This document shows, piece by piece, positions 9,501-18,900 of a stretch of DNA of 35,859 nt. The DNA comes from Paludibacter sp. (GTDB taxonomy: Bacteria > Bacteroidota > Bacteroidia > Bacteroidales > Paludibacteraceae). The position numbers and the translations under genes are program-made. The notes below the pieces were generated by a model, which saw only the letters and a list, made by a program, of their open reading frames with translations, was not told where the DNA came from and did not search any database. The stretch is taken from assembly GCA_027450045.1 (NCBI GenBank), contig DAIDKM010000027.1, positions 1 through 35,859 of the forward strand, in the 5' to 3' direction. The stretch's first letter is position 1; every line of letters starts with the position of its first letter.

Positions 9501-9696
9501 CGAAACGTGGACTCCAATGGGAATAACCGTGATTGGCGGATTGATTTTCTCAACAATCGTTACTTTAATGATTGTCCCGGTGATGTATGCCATACTATCG
9601 CGACGTGGTGAACGTGACAAAGAAGGTCTTGTGAGAAAACAATTCCATTTTATGGATGAATTGCCAAAAGATGAAACGAAGTTAACGAAGGAATGA
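6538..9696 (+). CDS. RND efflux pump, HAE1 (AcrB-like) family permease
   Basis: A 1052-residue inner-membrane protein of full family length. It has TM1 at the N-terminus (NNPITTMMIFVGVIVFGLY), a large periplasmic pore loop, a TM2-6 block, a second periplasmic loop and a TM8-12 block. The proton-relay residues can be placed: the Asp pair in GMVVDDAIVVLEN is D399/D400, Lys is K932 in GIVVKNGIVM, and Arg is R964 in RLRPVLMTA. These correspond to AcrB D407/D408, K940 and R971. The pair of Asp residues with a hydrophobic-drug-type pore favours multidrug (HAE1) over heavy-metal (CzcA) export, although the substrate is not known. The C-terminus is followed 26 bases later by a PII-like gene. Confidence 0.94.
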   Translation: MSIYKSAVNNPITTMMIFVGVIVFGLYSLTRLPIDFYPKMDLPMISVVTTYSGANASDIETNITKPLEDALNGIQGLKELTSTSEDNLSIITLQFEWGTNLDESMNDIRTSIDQVYTNFPDGVQRPSVVKFSTSMMPIIMYSITAKDSYPGLSKLINEKIINPLNRIDGIGSASMMGAPQRTIYVDVDKNRLEAYHLSLEQIGNAIGARNLNTPSGDIKMGSSDYQLRVQGQFQESDQIRNVVVATVNGSQILVRDLATVRDTLQDATMVTKENGKNGIQLMVMKQSGANTVTVARDVKAMMVQIEKTLPPDVKVKVVFDSSSFIKGSVSNLSDALLFALIFVAGVVFFFLGRWRATLIIILTIPISLITALIYLALTGNSLNIISLSSLSIAIGMVVDDAIVVLENITKHIERGSSPREAAIYATNEVWLAVIVTTMVVVAVFMPLTFVTGITGVMFNQLGWIVSITVVTSTLAAITITPMLSSRLLRLRPNQQKSTKRYSYDNTVGKWLNQLDHWYERKLHWALGHKAWVLGTAFVIFAISLFLAQFVGTEFLPTSDQSQLTIKAELAPGTRVEVTSQTARKIEQMLSKTVPEIELITTSSGANDQGGISAIFNGSSGSNMINMNIRLKPITKRKRSDSQIAEAIRPEIAKLPEIVNYQVTSGGISFGSSTTFDIEIYGYDFDETNKLAQEVKHSVEGLQGVRDVQISRKDDKPELEVALDRQKLALYGLTNAGVSAVIHDCVNGLTASKFHEEGDEYDIIVRLNADERNSITALQELSIPTPQGNNIKLKELGTVKEYWAPPNIDHKDKQRIVTVSITPVNVSLGTLAKEVKGKIAKLNVPSDVQIVLAGIYKDQQDSFKDLGLLLVLVVLLVFIVMASQFESFSKPFAIMFSIPFAFTGVILALLLTGTKLGMIAALGSVLLVGIVVKNGIVMVDFINLLRDRGLPLNEAITKGGRSRLRPVLMTASATFLGMLPMAMSVGDGAETWTPMGITVIGGLIFSTIVTLMIVPVMYAILSRRGERDKEGLVRKQFHFMDELPKDETKLTKE

Positions 9697-9722
9697 AATT
9701 AGCGTAGATAAAATATTATCGT

Positions 9723-10016
9723 ATGAAAGCAGTTTATATTGTATTTAATCAAGCAAATACAGAACGGATAAAGTACATGCTCGATCGGTTATCCATTCGG
9801 GGATATAGTTGGTGGGCGGAAGTGCAAGGACAAGGATCGATAGATGGCGAACCACGTTTTGGTACGCACACATGGCCCGAAATGAACTCAGCGGTGCTGA
9901 CAATGGTACCTGAAGAAAAGGTGCAACCATTGCTTGACACAGTTAAAAAAATTGATGATATCAATCACGAAATTGGCATTCGCGCCTTTGTTTGGAATAT
10001 TGAAGCATCCTATTGA
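9723..10016 (+). CDS. Small PII/CutA-like ferredoxin-fold protein at the end of the RND operon
   Basis: A 97-residue protein with a beta-alpha-beta-beta-alpha-beta layout: MKAVYIVFN, helix QANTERIKYMLDRLSI, strand YSWWAEVQGQGS, a short loop, strand NSAVLTMVPEE, helix VQPLLDTVKKIDDINHEIGI, and strand AFVWNIEAS. The strand-2 QGQG turn followed by a GEPRFGTHTWP loop resembles the T-loop entrance of PII proteins, but the loop is shorter and lacks the uridylylation tyrosine region. There is no signal peptide, so it is cytoplasmic. It starts 26 bases after the pump gene and is followed by a terminator, so it belongs to the operon. Small PII-like proteins also follow heavy-metal RND genes in other phyla; a role in sensing or modulating the pump is inferred. 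Confidence 0.6.
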   Translation: MKAVYIVFNQANTERIKYMLDRLSIRGYSWWAEVQGQGSIDGEPRFGTHTWPEMNSAVLTMVPEEKVQPLLDTVKKIDDINHEIGIRAFVWNIEASY

Positions 10017-10041
10017 GTGGTTTGTATTGAGAATCATATTG

Positions 10042-10073
10042 AAAACGGGGTTGATAGTTCAATCCCGTTTTTG
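10042..10073 (+). terminator. Terminator of the RND efflux operon
   Basis: AAAACGGG (10042-10049) pairs with CCCGTTTT (10064-10071), with an inner TTGA/TCAA pairing, and the downstream arm ends in a T-run. It lies 26 bases after the TGA of the PII-like gene. Confidence 0.8.
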
Positions 10074-10100
10074 CATTTTATTGATTCAGCATAGTAAACA

Positions 10101-10139
10101 ATAAAAGAGGCTGCCTGACATTGTTGCCTGACAGCCTCT
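10101..10139 (-). terminator. Terminator of clpB
   Basis: The eight-base stem AGAGGCTG / CAGCCTCT (10106-10113 and 10132-10139) is followed on the minus strand by TTTTAT, 21 bases past the clpB stop. The loop contains a repeat of TGCCTGACA. The stem is the same eight-base pair as the terminator near position 920. Confidence 0.8.
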
Positions 10140-10159
10140 GAAAACATAGCAAAAATTGA

Positions 10160-12748
10160 TCAATTACTAAATACCAATACGCTGTTTTTGGCGTCAACCA
10201 CAATGGGTTTTGATCGGTCAATAGTCTGAGCGATCAGTCGTTTGCTTAATTCGTTCAACACATTACGTTGAATAACCCTTTTCACAGGTCGTGCGCCAAA
10301 CTGAGGATCGAACCCCTCCTTAGCAATTTCCGTTAGCGCTGCATCGGTTATTTCGAGTTCTACACCGTTTGTTTTCAATTGCTGTTGTATTTGAGCTACT
10401 TGAAGTCCAACAATTTGCTTTATTTCCTTTTCATTGAGAGGCGCAAACATCACCAATTCATCAATCCGGTTCAAAAACTCAGGTCGAATGGTTTGCTTCA
10501 ACAATTCGAAGACTTCAGCTTTAGTTCGTTCAATGACTTCTTCACGGTTTGCCGCATTGATTTTGGAGAAATTTGCACGAATCAGATTGGAGCCTAAATT
10601 TGACGTCATAATGATGATCGTATTTTTGAAATTTACCGTACGACCTTTGTTGTCCGTCAATCGTCCATCATCAAGCACTTGCAGCAAGACATTGAACACG
10701 TCCGGGTGCGCCTTTTCAATTTCGTCAAACAGAACCACTGAGTAAGGTTTCCGTCTAATGGCTTCGGTCAATTGACCACCTTCGTCATAACCCACATACC
10801 CGGGAGGTGATCCGATAAGTCGCGTCACCGAGAATTTTTCCTGATATTCCGACATATCAATACGGGACATCATGTTTTCATCATCGAACAAAAATTCTGC
10901 CAACGCCTTGGCTAACTCTGTTTTCCCAACACCCGTTGTCCCCATAAAAATGAAAGAACCAATAGGTCGTTTCGGATCGCTCAAGCCGGCACGACTACGG
11001 CGCACGGCATCGGCCACCACGTTGATAGCTTCATTCTGTCCAATTACCCGTAAGTGAAGTTCGTCTTCGAGATGCAGTAATTTGTCCTTTTCGGCTTGCA
11101 ACATCTTGCTCACGGGAATACCAGTCCATTTTGAAACCACATCGGCAATATCTTCAGCATCCACTTCTTCCTTAATCATTGGTGAGTCTGCTTGCAATTC
11201 ATGCAATTTTACCTTATCGGCTTCGATTTCACTCTCTAATGCTTTGAGTTTTCCATAGCGAATCTCGGCCACTTTCCCATAATCGCCTTCGCGTTCAGCT
11301 TTATCGGCTTCGAATTTCAGGTTTTCTATCTCAACTTTGGCTTGTTGAATTTGGTTCATCACTTTCTTTTCAGAAAGCCACTTTGCTTTGCTTTCATTTT
11401 CTTGTTCCTTCAAATCGGCAATTTCCCGTCCTAATTGTTCCAATTTAAAGGTGTCATTTTCACGCTTGATAGCCTCACGCTCGATTTCCAATTGTTTAAT
11501 TTTACGTGATATTTCATCCAATTCTTCGGGCACGGAGTCCACTTGCAAACGCAAACGAGCAGCAGCCTCATCCATCAGGTCAATAGCCTTGTCGGGTAAA
11601 AAGCGGTCGGTTATGTAACGGGTTGACAACTCCACGGCAGCGATAATTGCTTCGTCTTTGATTCGCACCTTATGATGGTTTTCGTAACGTTCTTTTAAAC
11701 CACGCAAAATAGAAATAGCATCAGCTTCGTCCGGTTCATTCACCATCACAAGTTGGAAACGACGCTCCAACGCTTTGTCTTTTTCAAAATACTTTTGGTA
11801 TTCGTTCAAGGTTGTTGCGCCGATAGCACGCAATTCCCCACGTGCTAAAGCCGGTTTCAGAATATTTGCCGCATCCATGGCGCCTTCGCTTTTCCCTGCG
11901 CCAACCAACGTGTGGATTTCGTCAATAAAAAGAATGATTTCGCCATCTGATTGAATCACTTCGTTGATGACTGATTTCAGCCGTTCTTCAAACTCCCCTT
12001 TGTATTTTGCACCGGCAATCAACGCCCCCATATCAAGTGAAAAAAGTTGCTTCGATTTTAGATTTTCGGGCACGTCACCTCGCACAATACGATGAGCCAA
12101 GCCTTCGGCAATAGCCGTTTTCCCCGTCCCTGGTTCTCCGATTAAAATAGGGTTGTTTTTTGTACGACGGCTTAAGATTTGCAGTACTCTTCGAATCTCT
12201 TCGTCGCGGCCAATTACCGGATCGAGTTTTCCGGAACGTGCACGATCGTTCAGGTTAATAGCGTACTTGTTTAATGCGTTGTAAGTCTCTTCGGCTGATG
12301 GGTCAGTTACTTTATTTCCTTTACGCAATTCTGCAATCGCCGCACGAATGCTTGCCTCGGTAACACCTGCATCTTTGAGCAAGGTTGCCACCTGACTCTT
12401 TTCGGTCAACATGGCCAGCAAGATAAATTCGAGCGAAACGTATTGATCGCCTTCTTTGTTGGAATAGTCGATGGCTTTTTGCAACACGGCATTGGTCTCA
12501 CGGCTAAGATAAGGCTCTCCGCCAGTTACTTTAGGCAGCGATTCCACCATCTGATCGACGGTAGAAGCAATGATGGCGGTGTTAACTCCCGTTTTCCCGA
12601 ACAAGAAGTTGGTAACGTCTGCGCCAATTTTTAAAATGGCTTTCAGCAAATGAGGTGTTTCAATTGATTGTTGATTTTTGCTTTGTGCCAAATCAATGGC
12701 CTCTTGCACCACCTCCTGCGATTTAATGGTGAAATTATTGAAATTCAT
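10160..12748 (-). CDS. clpB: ATP-dependent disaggregase chaperone ClpB
   Basis: ATG at 12748 gives 862 residues ([17 protein letters not shown]), the normal ClpB length and start; the open frame extends 48 codons further upstream but that part covers the promoter region. It has an N-terminal Clp repeat domain, a first AAA domain with Walker A GEPGTGKT (about residue 205) and [13 protein letters not shown], and a long coiled-coil middle domain rich in E/K (about residues 400-530). A second AAA domain has Walker [15 protein letters not shown] (about 605), and the C-terminal domain includes [11 protein letters not shown]. No ClpP-binding IGF loop is apparent, in keeping with disaggregase function with DnaK. 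Single-gene unit with its own terminator and an operator-like upstream region. Confidence 0.97.
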   Translation of the reverse strand: MNFNNFTIKSQEVVQEAIDLAQSKNQQSIETPHLLKAILKIGADVTNFLFGKTGVNTAIIASTVDQMVESLPKVTGGEPYLSRETNAVLQKAIDYSNKEGDQYVSLEFILLAMLTEKSQVATLLKDAGVTEASIRAAIAELRKGNKVTDPSAEETYNALNKYAINLNDRARSGKLDPVIGRDEEIRRVLQILSRRTKNNPILIGEPGTGKTAIAEGLAHRIVRGDVPENLKSKQLFSLDMGALIAGAKYKGEFEERLKSVINEVIQSDGEIILFIDEIHTLVGAGKSEGAMDAANILKPALARGELRAIGATTLNEYQKYFEKDKALERRFQLVMVNEPDEADAISILRGLKERYENHHKVRIKDEAIIAAVELSTRYITDRFLPDKAIDLMDEAAARLRLQVDSVPEELDEISRKIKQLEIEREAIKRENDTFKLEQLGREIADLKEQENESKAKWLSEKKVMNQIQQAKVEIENLKFEADKAEREGDYGKVAEIRYGKLKALESEIEADKVKLHELQADSPMIKEEVDAEDIADVVSKWTGIPVSKMLQAEKDKLLHLEDELHLRVIGQNEAINVVADAVRRSRAGLSDPKRPIGSFIFMGTTGVGKTELAKALAEFLFDDENMMSRIDMSEYQEKFSVTRLIGSPPGYVGYDEGGQLTEAIRRKPYSVVLFDEIEKAHPDVFNVLLQVLDDGRLTDNKGRTVNFKNTIIIMTSNLGSNLIRANFSKINAANREEVIERTKAEVFELLKQTIRPEFLNRIDELVMFAPLNEKEIKQIVGLQVAQIQQQLKTNGVELEITDAALTEIAKEGFDPQFGARPVKRVIQRNVLNELSKRLIAQTIDRSKPIVVDAKNSVLVFSN

Positions 12749-12821
12749 GTGTATGTGAATGGCTTTATTGTTTGTTCCCTCTGAAGCAAATTCTTTGCCA
12801 TACACATACAGAGACCATAAA

Positions 12822-12865
12822 TGCCAAAATGTCGCCTTATTTTGAAAAATAATGTCAAAATGACA
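12822..12865 (-). promoter_or_regulatory. Paired TGnCA inverted-repeat motifs upstream of clpB
   Basis: TGCCAAAATGTCG (12822-12834) and the palindrome TGTCAAAATGACA (12853-12865) share the pattern TGnCA-AAA-TGnC(A/G), with starts exactly 31 bp apart (about three helical turns). They lie 74-117 bp upstream of the clpB start. This looks like a two-site heat-shock operator or activator site; no CIRCE element is seen. Confidence 0.5.
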
Positions 12866-12912
12866 TTTATCTTTTGCCGAAAGAGAACTCACCTATATAT
12901 GAAAGGAGGTAC

Positions 12913-13905
12913 TTATTTGTCGTGAGCCGGATAAACTATGCCGCATTCTTTTCTAATGGCATCCATCATGCTCATCAGTTGCATGCTGTCTCCCCAGCTC
13001 CATAAATCACTTTGAGTTTTTCCGGCAAGGATACAAGCAGCGACTTCTTCGGCTTCGTATTCATAACCATTACTTTTTATGTCAAATTCATAGATGTTTT
13101 CCCGTCCATCAAGGTAGTTCACTTTTACCTTTCCCGGACAAAACCACAAGTGTTCGAGGGTAACCTTACCTTTGGTGCCATGTATTTCGGCCACGACAGG
13201 TGATTCTCCCATAAAAGAAGAATACATTACCGAAAGGACGTCGTTGTTGTATTTGAACGTGTAGCTGCTGCTATTGTCGCCTCCTTGCTCGCTTAATCCG
13301 GCTATTGCAGTAAATCGTTGCGGTTTTCCAAGCAAAAATAACGAAAGGAAAATGTTATAAATACCAATGTCTAAAATAGATCCACCACAAAGATCAATAT
13401 TGAAATGGCGGTGTTCCGGTCCGTTTTTAGATCGTAATGAGAAGAAAACCGTCATGAGTTTCACCTCTCCGATTTCGCCCGAGGTAACGATTTCTTTTGT
13501 TTTGATGATATTCGGCAAAAAACGACTCCAAAGGGCTTCCATCAAGAAGCGATTTTCGGCTTTTGCCTTTTCAATCATACGCATTGACTCTTGCAGGTTG
13601 ACGCCCATTGGTTTTTCACAAAGCACATGTTTATGGTGATCGAGCGCAAGCAAGGTATTTGCTTCATGTAAATTGTGAGGTGTCGCGATATATACCACGT
13701 CAACCTCCGGATCGCTTATCAGTTCTTCATAGCTGCCGTAAGCTTTTGGAATCTGAAATTCCGAGGCAAATTGAGTAGCTTTCTCCATCTTTCGAGAGCC
13801 TACCGCTGTCAACTCCGAATTTGTTACTACTTGTAGCGCCGTAGCAAAAGTATGTGCAATTCGTCCTGTACCTAAAATACCCCATTTAATGCATTGATTT
13901 CCCAT
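12913..13905 (-). CDS. Gfo/Idh/MocA-family NAD(P)-dependent oxidoreductase
   Basis: ATG 13905 is chosen because the Rossmann strand starts right after it (MGNQCIKWGILGTGRIA) and a promoter box overlaps the upstream part of the frame. The 330-residue protein has the nucleotide-binding GxGxxA (GILGTGRIAHTF, residues 9-20) and the conserved catalytic EKP at 97-99 (HVLCEKPMGVNLQES). The C-terminal sheet domain includes GGSILDIGIYNIFLSLFLLG, where Lys, Asp and a His/Tyr act in hydride transfer. Members oxidise or reduce sugars, inositols or dihydrodiols; the substrate cannot be told here. It stands alone, 164 bases upstream of clpB on the same strand. Confidence 0.88.
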   Translation of the reverse strand: MGNQCIKWGILGTGRIAHTFATALQVVTNSELTAVGSRKMEKATQFASEFQIPKAYGSYEELISDPEVDVVYIATPHNLHEANTLLALDHHKHVLCEKPMGVNLQESMRMIEKAKAENRFLMEALWSRFLPNIIKTKEIVTSGEIGEVKLMTVFFSLRSKNGPEHRHFNIDLCGGSILDIGIYNIFLSLFLLGKPQRFTAIAGLSEQGGDNSSSYTFKYNNDVLSVMYSSFMGESPVVAEIHGTKGKVTLEHLWFCPGKVKVNYLDGRENIYEFDIKSNGYEYEAEEVAACILAGKTQSDLWSWGDSMQLMSMMDAIRKECGIVYPAHDK

Positions 13906-13944
13906 TGTATATCTGTTTTTATGATGATTACGAATTGAATGTAG

Positions 13945-13953
13945 CAAAGATTA
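13945..13953 (-). promoter_or_regulatory. Candidate -7 box for the Gfo/Idh/MocA gene
   Basis: On the minus strand TAATCTTTG resembles TAnnTTTG with one extra spacer base, 40 bases ahead of the chosen ATG. It overlaps the start of the longest open frame and so argues against the upstream start. Confidence 0.4.
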
Positions 13954-14606
13954 TTTTCCCATAGCACCCAGCCTAAATTATCTGCAATTTACGATGTTTT
14001 TTTGCAATGACAAGTAGTCGCATGGAGAAACAATAACAAAACGGATCAAAAATATAAGTGATATGAAGCCAGGCAACACAGGGCTTTAGATGATACCTGA
14101 ATGATTGTATGGTTAGATGGGAATCGATTAAAAGTCAGATCGAATGGAAACAGATTCGTATGTGGATTAATGAAACAGAATTAATTTCAGTCTGAACGGT
14201 CTCCCCTGCAGAACTACACATAATCATTTATACAACTTCTATCATTGACAAGTGAGCCAGTGTTTGCAAATTCTTTTTTGAGTTCATTCCAACTGTATAG
14301 AATCTTTCGACTTCTCCAATAAAATATTCGGAGAAAAAAGAACAATCCACCATGGGTTGTTTTAGGAGAACGCCTCATTCTGCAAGAACAAAACCATTCA
14401 AATAACAAGCATTACAGATAGATACGATAAATGATTTTTCATTTTACTTGAAGTTTCAATAAAAATGGTTTTATGAGCAATCGTATTGTTAGGTGTGTAT
14501 AAAGATACAGTTTGAGCAGGAGATAATTGCGGATAAAAGATATTGATAATGAATAGTTGCCGTGTAAAAATGAGGTTATAGTTATTATAGTTAAGAAAAT
14601 ATATTG
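13954..14606. other. Gene-free AT-rich region
   Basis: About 650 bases between the divergent Gfo/Idh/MocA and potassium-channel genes. Short open frames on the minus strand (64 and 81 codons) have low-complexity, unconvincing products and no promoter. No RNA gene or clear repeat was recognised. Confidence 0.5.
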
Positions 14607-14614
14607 TAGCTTTG
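14607..14614 (+). promoter_or_regulatory. Candidate -7 box of the potassium channel gene
   Basis: TAGCTTTG fits TAnnTTTG and lies 83 bases before the ATG at 14697. No clear TTG is found at -33, so it is tentative. Confidence 0.4.
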
Positions 14615-14696
14615 TGAGGACAATGAGTATCTCCCCTCGTTGCCTTTTTGTATAAATCTGAACTATTGATTCTTGTTTATTCATAATTAATCAGGC

Positions 14697-15746
14697 ATGA
14701 AACCAACTGTTAAATCATTAATATGGAGGCAGTTTTTTGTCCCTATATCTGCAATTGTCTTGATCCTGATTGTCGGTTTTTTTGGATATATTCTGATTGA
14801 AGGATATTCACCCCTCGATTCGCTTTATATGCTGGTGATTACATTCACAACCATTGGTTATGAAGAAGTACATCCGTTGTCACCGGAAGGAAGAATTTTT
14901 ACTATTGTGCTGATTATATCGGGATTTACGGTTGGATTGTATGCTATTGGAAAATTATCCTCTTTTTTCATGGAAGGTGAATTGTCAAAACTCTTAAAGA
15001 TAAAAAGAATGAATGCATCACTGGAAAACTTGAAAGGACATTACATTGTGTGTGGATATGGCAAAACGGGCAAGCGCGTGACAGAGGAACTGCTACGAAA
15101 AGAGTACAAAGTGGTGCTTATCGAAAGCAATTCGGAACGCAATGAGAAACTGAAGGATGTGTATGACAAAAATCTGATTCATATTGACGGCGATGCCACC
15201 AATGATGAAGTGCTTATGCAAGCAAAAATTGACAAAGCGAAGATTTTAATTTCTGTGCTAACAACCGACGCCGAAAACCTCTTTGTGACTCTTAGCGCGA
15301 AAGATCTGAACAAAAACATTAAGGTGATTACGCGGGTGGAAGACGCCAGTTCGACAATGAAATTCAAAAAGGCAGGCGCCGATTTCATTATTTCGCAAAT
15401 TGACATTGCTACCGATCGCATTATCTCCCTTGCCACTTCGAGCACTGACCTTTTCAGCTTTGTGGAGTTTGCCGATGGAAGGGAAGAATTGAAGGATTAT
15501 AAGTTTAAACTGGTAGAAATACGGACAGGCAGCGATATGATAGGGAGAACGTATCGCGATGCCAACATCCCTCAAAGAACAAATTTGGTTGTCCTTGGTT
15601 GCTACTTGTCATCAAATGATTTGCATGTGAATCCTAAAGCTGACGATATCATTCATTTGGGTGATAGGTTGCTGGTATTTGGCACGGATGAAGAGATCAT
15701 GCGGTTGCGAAAGATAGGAAAGGGCGATTCGACAAAAAACGATTAA
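14697..15746 (+). CDS. Two-TM potassium channel with cytoplasmic RCK (TrkA-N) domain
   Basis: A 349-residue protein. TM1 is at about residues 14-35, and a pore helix and filter, TFTTIGYEEVHPLS, lie at 49-62. TM2 is at about 66-90, followed by an RCK domain beginning GHYIVCGYGKTGKRV (114-128) with the Rossmann GxGxxG and an acidic strand end (VVLIESN). A TrkA-C-like domain closes the protein (LVEIRTGSDMIGRTYRDANIP ... DDIIHLGDRLLVFGTDEEI). This is the MthK-type layout of a ligand-gated K+ channel. The filter reads TIGYEE instead of TVGYGD. It stands alone and is convergent with secDF. Confidence 0.9.
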   Translation: MKPTVKSLIWRQFFVPISAIVLILIVGFFGYILIEGYSPLDSLYMLVITFTTIGYEEVHPLSPEGRIFTIVLIISGFTVGLYAIGKLSSFFMEGELSKLLKIKRMNASLENLKGHYIVCGYGKTGKRVTEELLRKEYKVVLIESNSERNEKLKDVYDKNLIHIDGDATNDEVLMQAKIDKAKILISVLTTDAENLFVTLSAKDLNKNIKVITRVEDASSTMKFKKAGADFIISQIDIATDRIISLATSSTDLFSFVEFADGREELKDYKFKLVEIRTGSDMIGRTYRDANIPQRTNLVVLGCYLSSNDLHVNPKADDIIHLGDRLLVFGTDEEIMRLRKIGKGDSTKND

Positions 15747-15878
15747 TCCGACGCTACCCTACTGAAATTGCCAAGATTATATGCTTCAAAAATCATGTTT
15801 CTGTGTCGTTTAAAAACGACTAACTTTGACTTCTTTTCTTATTTTCAGCTTCTCAGTCATGTAACTATGACGTCAAAA

Positions 15879-15920
15879 CAAAGCTGCCTTCCACACGTTT
15901 CCGTGCAAAAGGCAGCTTTG
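15879..15920 (-). terminator. Bidirectional terminator between the K+ channel gene and secDF
   Basis: The twelve-base stem CAAAGCTGCCTT (15879-15890) / AAGGCAGCTTTG (15909-15920) is continued by an inner CACG/CGTG pair. On the minus strand it is followed by TTTTG, 18 bases past the secDF stop. It is symmetric enough to serve the convergent channel gene too. Confidence 0.75.
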
Positions 15921-15937
15921 TTCGTATATAAGGCCGC

Positions 15938-18900
15938 TTATTTTGCAGCTTTCAGCTTCTTCTTTTTAGCATACCAAACCTGCATTTCGTATGCAATGGA
16001 AGATGCTACCAGAATAGATGAATAAGTTCCGGTTATTACTCCGATGAGCAATGCAAAGACAAATCCACGAATCGTATCACCTCCAAAAATGAAGATAGCA
16101 ACCAATACCAACGTTACACTTAACGAAGTGTTAATGGTACGACGTAAGGTGTGGTTCATTGCCTCGTTCATTAATGAGCTAAGTTCTCGCTTTGGATAAA
16201 GTAACCTATACTCTCGTATTCGGTCAAAAATAACCACCGTATCATTAATGGAGTACCCGAGAATGGTCAGGATTGCCGCTATAAAGGATTGGTCGATCTC
16301 AAGAGAGAATGGCATGATACTGTAGAGCAACGAGTAGAGCCCAACTACCAGCAAAACGTCATGCATCAAAGAAGCCAATGCACCCACTGAGAAAGTGAAA
16401 CTTGGGAATCTCAGCAAAATATAGAGTGTAATGCCAATTACTGCCAGAAGCACCGCCCAGATAGCAGATACTTTTATATCCTCAGCTACGGCTGGTCCCA
16501 CTTTTTGAGAGCTTACTATGTTATGTTTCACAAATTGATCACGTGTTTCTGTGCCATTTAACATCGGCTTGACGCCGTTGTAAATCATGGTCTCAATTTG
16601 GTCATCAATAGTAGGCGAGTTATCGGCAATTTTATAATTGGAAGAAATACGTACTTGCTTGTTATCCGTACCAATTGAAATAACACTGACATTCCCGGCA
16701 AAAGCTCCTTTCAACATATTTCGTACTTGATCGGTATTCACCGGTTTGTCGAATTTCACTTGATAATTACGTCCACCACTAAAATCAATACCCATACTCA
16801 ATCCCCGTGTTGCCAAGGATACTATGCCAGTAAGCAAGATGACTCCAGACACGATATACCATCTCCTTCGCACACCAATAAAGTTGATATTTGGATGCAA
16901 CAGCCAATGTTTTGTCAAACGGGTTGTGAACGAAAGATCTTTTGCATCTTCTTTTTGCATCATCATATCATAAACCACGTGCGACAAGAAAACAGCTGTA
17001 AAGAAAGAGGTTAAGATACCGATGATAAAAGTCGTTGCAAAACCTTTGATTGGGCCTGTTCCGAAAATAAAGAGTATAATACCTGTCAGCAGCGAAGTGG
17101 CATTTGAGTCGAAGATTGCGGAAAACGCATTCTTAAACCCTTCGGAAATTGCTTTCCGTTGATTTTTCCCTGCCTCTTTTTCTTCACGAATCCGTTCATA
17201 AATCAACACGTTTGCGTCGACCGCCATGCCGAGTGTCAACACGATACCGGCAATACCCGGTAAAGTGAGCACTGCCCTGAACGAAGCCAGGATACCCATG
17301 ATGAGCACCACATTGAGTAATAATGCGCCATCAGCAACAAGACCTGGCGTCCATCCATAATAGAACACCATAAAGATCAACACAAGGGCAAAAGCGATGA
17401 TAAATGAAATCAAACCATCATGAATGGATTGCGCTCCCAATGATGGGCCGACGTTGTCCGCTTGCACGATGTGTGCCGGTGCCGGCATACGGCCTGACTT
17501 CAATACGTTGGCTAAGTCTTTTGCTTCTTCCACAGTGAAGTGGCCTGAGATTTGACTACTACCACCGGTGATTTCCTGATTAACCACAGGATAGGAATAT
17601 ACATAACCGTCTAACACAATGGCAACACATTTGCCGATGTTTTGTTTTGTCAAAATAGCCCATGTATTGGCTCCCGAAGAGTTCATCTTCATATCCACGA
17701 TGGCATTGGAACCATATTGGCTATAGTCGGCATTGGCATCTGTCACCACATTGCCTTGTAACGCAGGGCCATCTTTCGTGGTACTCTTCGTGGCGATCAG
17801 TTCAAAATACTGGCCTTTTGGGTCAATTGCCTTCACACCCCATTTCAGCGATAAATCAGCAGGTAACAATGCCTTTACTTGAGGCATATTCAAATAGCTG
17901 TCGATGGTAGAAGTATCGGCAGCTAATGCTAACCCAACGCGAGGTCCACTGCCTTGGGGATTGACATCAACCAGCAATGCAAAAAGAGGATTTTTCTTCT
18001 TGAATTCCGCCATGTTGGGTTGCTGAGGATTTGTTTTGGTGCTTTTTGCTTTAATCAAAGCAGCCAACGAATCTTCCTTGCTAACGTGAGCAACGGGTTT
18101 AGGTTCTACTTTCCCTTTTACAGCAGCAGTTTGTGTTGTATCGGCGCTTTTTGACGAAGAGGACAAAATATCAGCCAACGCACTGTTGGCTGAAGCCAAC
18201 TGAGGATAAATCTCTTGAATATTGTAGGTTTCCCAGAATTCTAAGTTTGCGGTTCCTTGCAGCAATCTCCGGACACGTTCTGGATCTTTCACACCTGGCA
18301 ACTCGATCAGAATACGTCCTGTGTTCACAAGTTTCTGAATGTTGGGTTGAACCACACCAAAACGGTCGATACGCGAACGAAGCACGTTGAATGAATTGTC
18401 GATGGCGCTTGAAACGTCTTTACGCAATACTGCCATCACTTGCGCGTTGGTTGCACTTAATGGAATTTGATCTTTTTTATCGTAAGTACTGAACAAAGTC
18501 GACAGTTTGGCATTCGGATCCAATTGCAAATAGGCTTGCTCAAACAATGTCAAGTAATCCGTTTGGCTTGATGCTTCACGTTGGGAAGCCATTGTCAGTG
18601 CTTTGTTGAAATTAGCAGGAGGATTGGGCACTGCCAATGAGCGTAGAATATCGGCTTGAGAAACTTCGAGCACAACATTCATCCCTCCTTTAAGGTCAAG
18701 GCCTAAATTAAGCTCCTTGTCCAAACACTCTTTGTAGGTATAACCAAACCACACTTTCTTGGGTGAAATGGAATCGATATACCTGTTATAAAGCGCGCTG
18801 TCCATTTGGGATGTGCCCGGCTTTTCAGCGTATGCAATGGCTAACTTGTTGTAATGGTTAGTGACAAAGCTAAACGACAAATAGAAGAGGCAGACCAAAA

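Noticed and set aside
9183-9620. 145-codon frame on the minus strand opposite the RND gene
   Set aside because: It is the antisense shadow of a long, highly conserved coding sequence.
10106-10139. Eight-base stem shared with the terminator near 920, as a possible mobile repeat
   Set aside because: Both are well explained as ordinary terminators and the loops differ.
12749-12892. 48-codon N-terminal extension of clpB
   Set aside because: It covers the operator-like repeats and has no similarity to the ClpB N-terminus; 862 residues from 12748 is the family length.
12901-12912. Strong Shine-Dalgarno-like AAAGGAGGT on the plus strand
   Set aside because: No plus-strand gene starts after it, and genes here do not rely on such sites; chance.
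14214-14684. Two minus-strand frames of 64 and 81 codons
   Set aside because: Products are low-complexity or hydrophobic without motif, and no promoter or gene context supports them.
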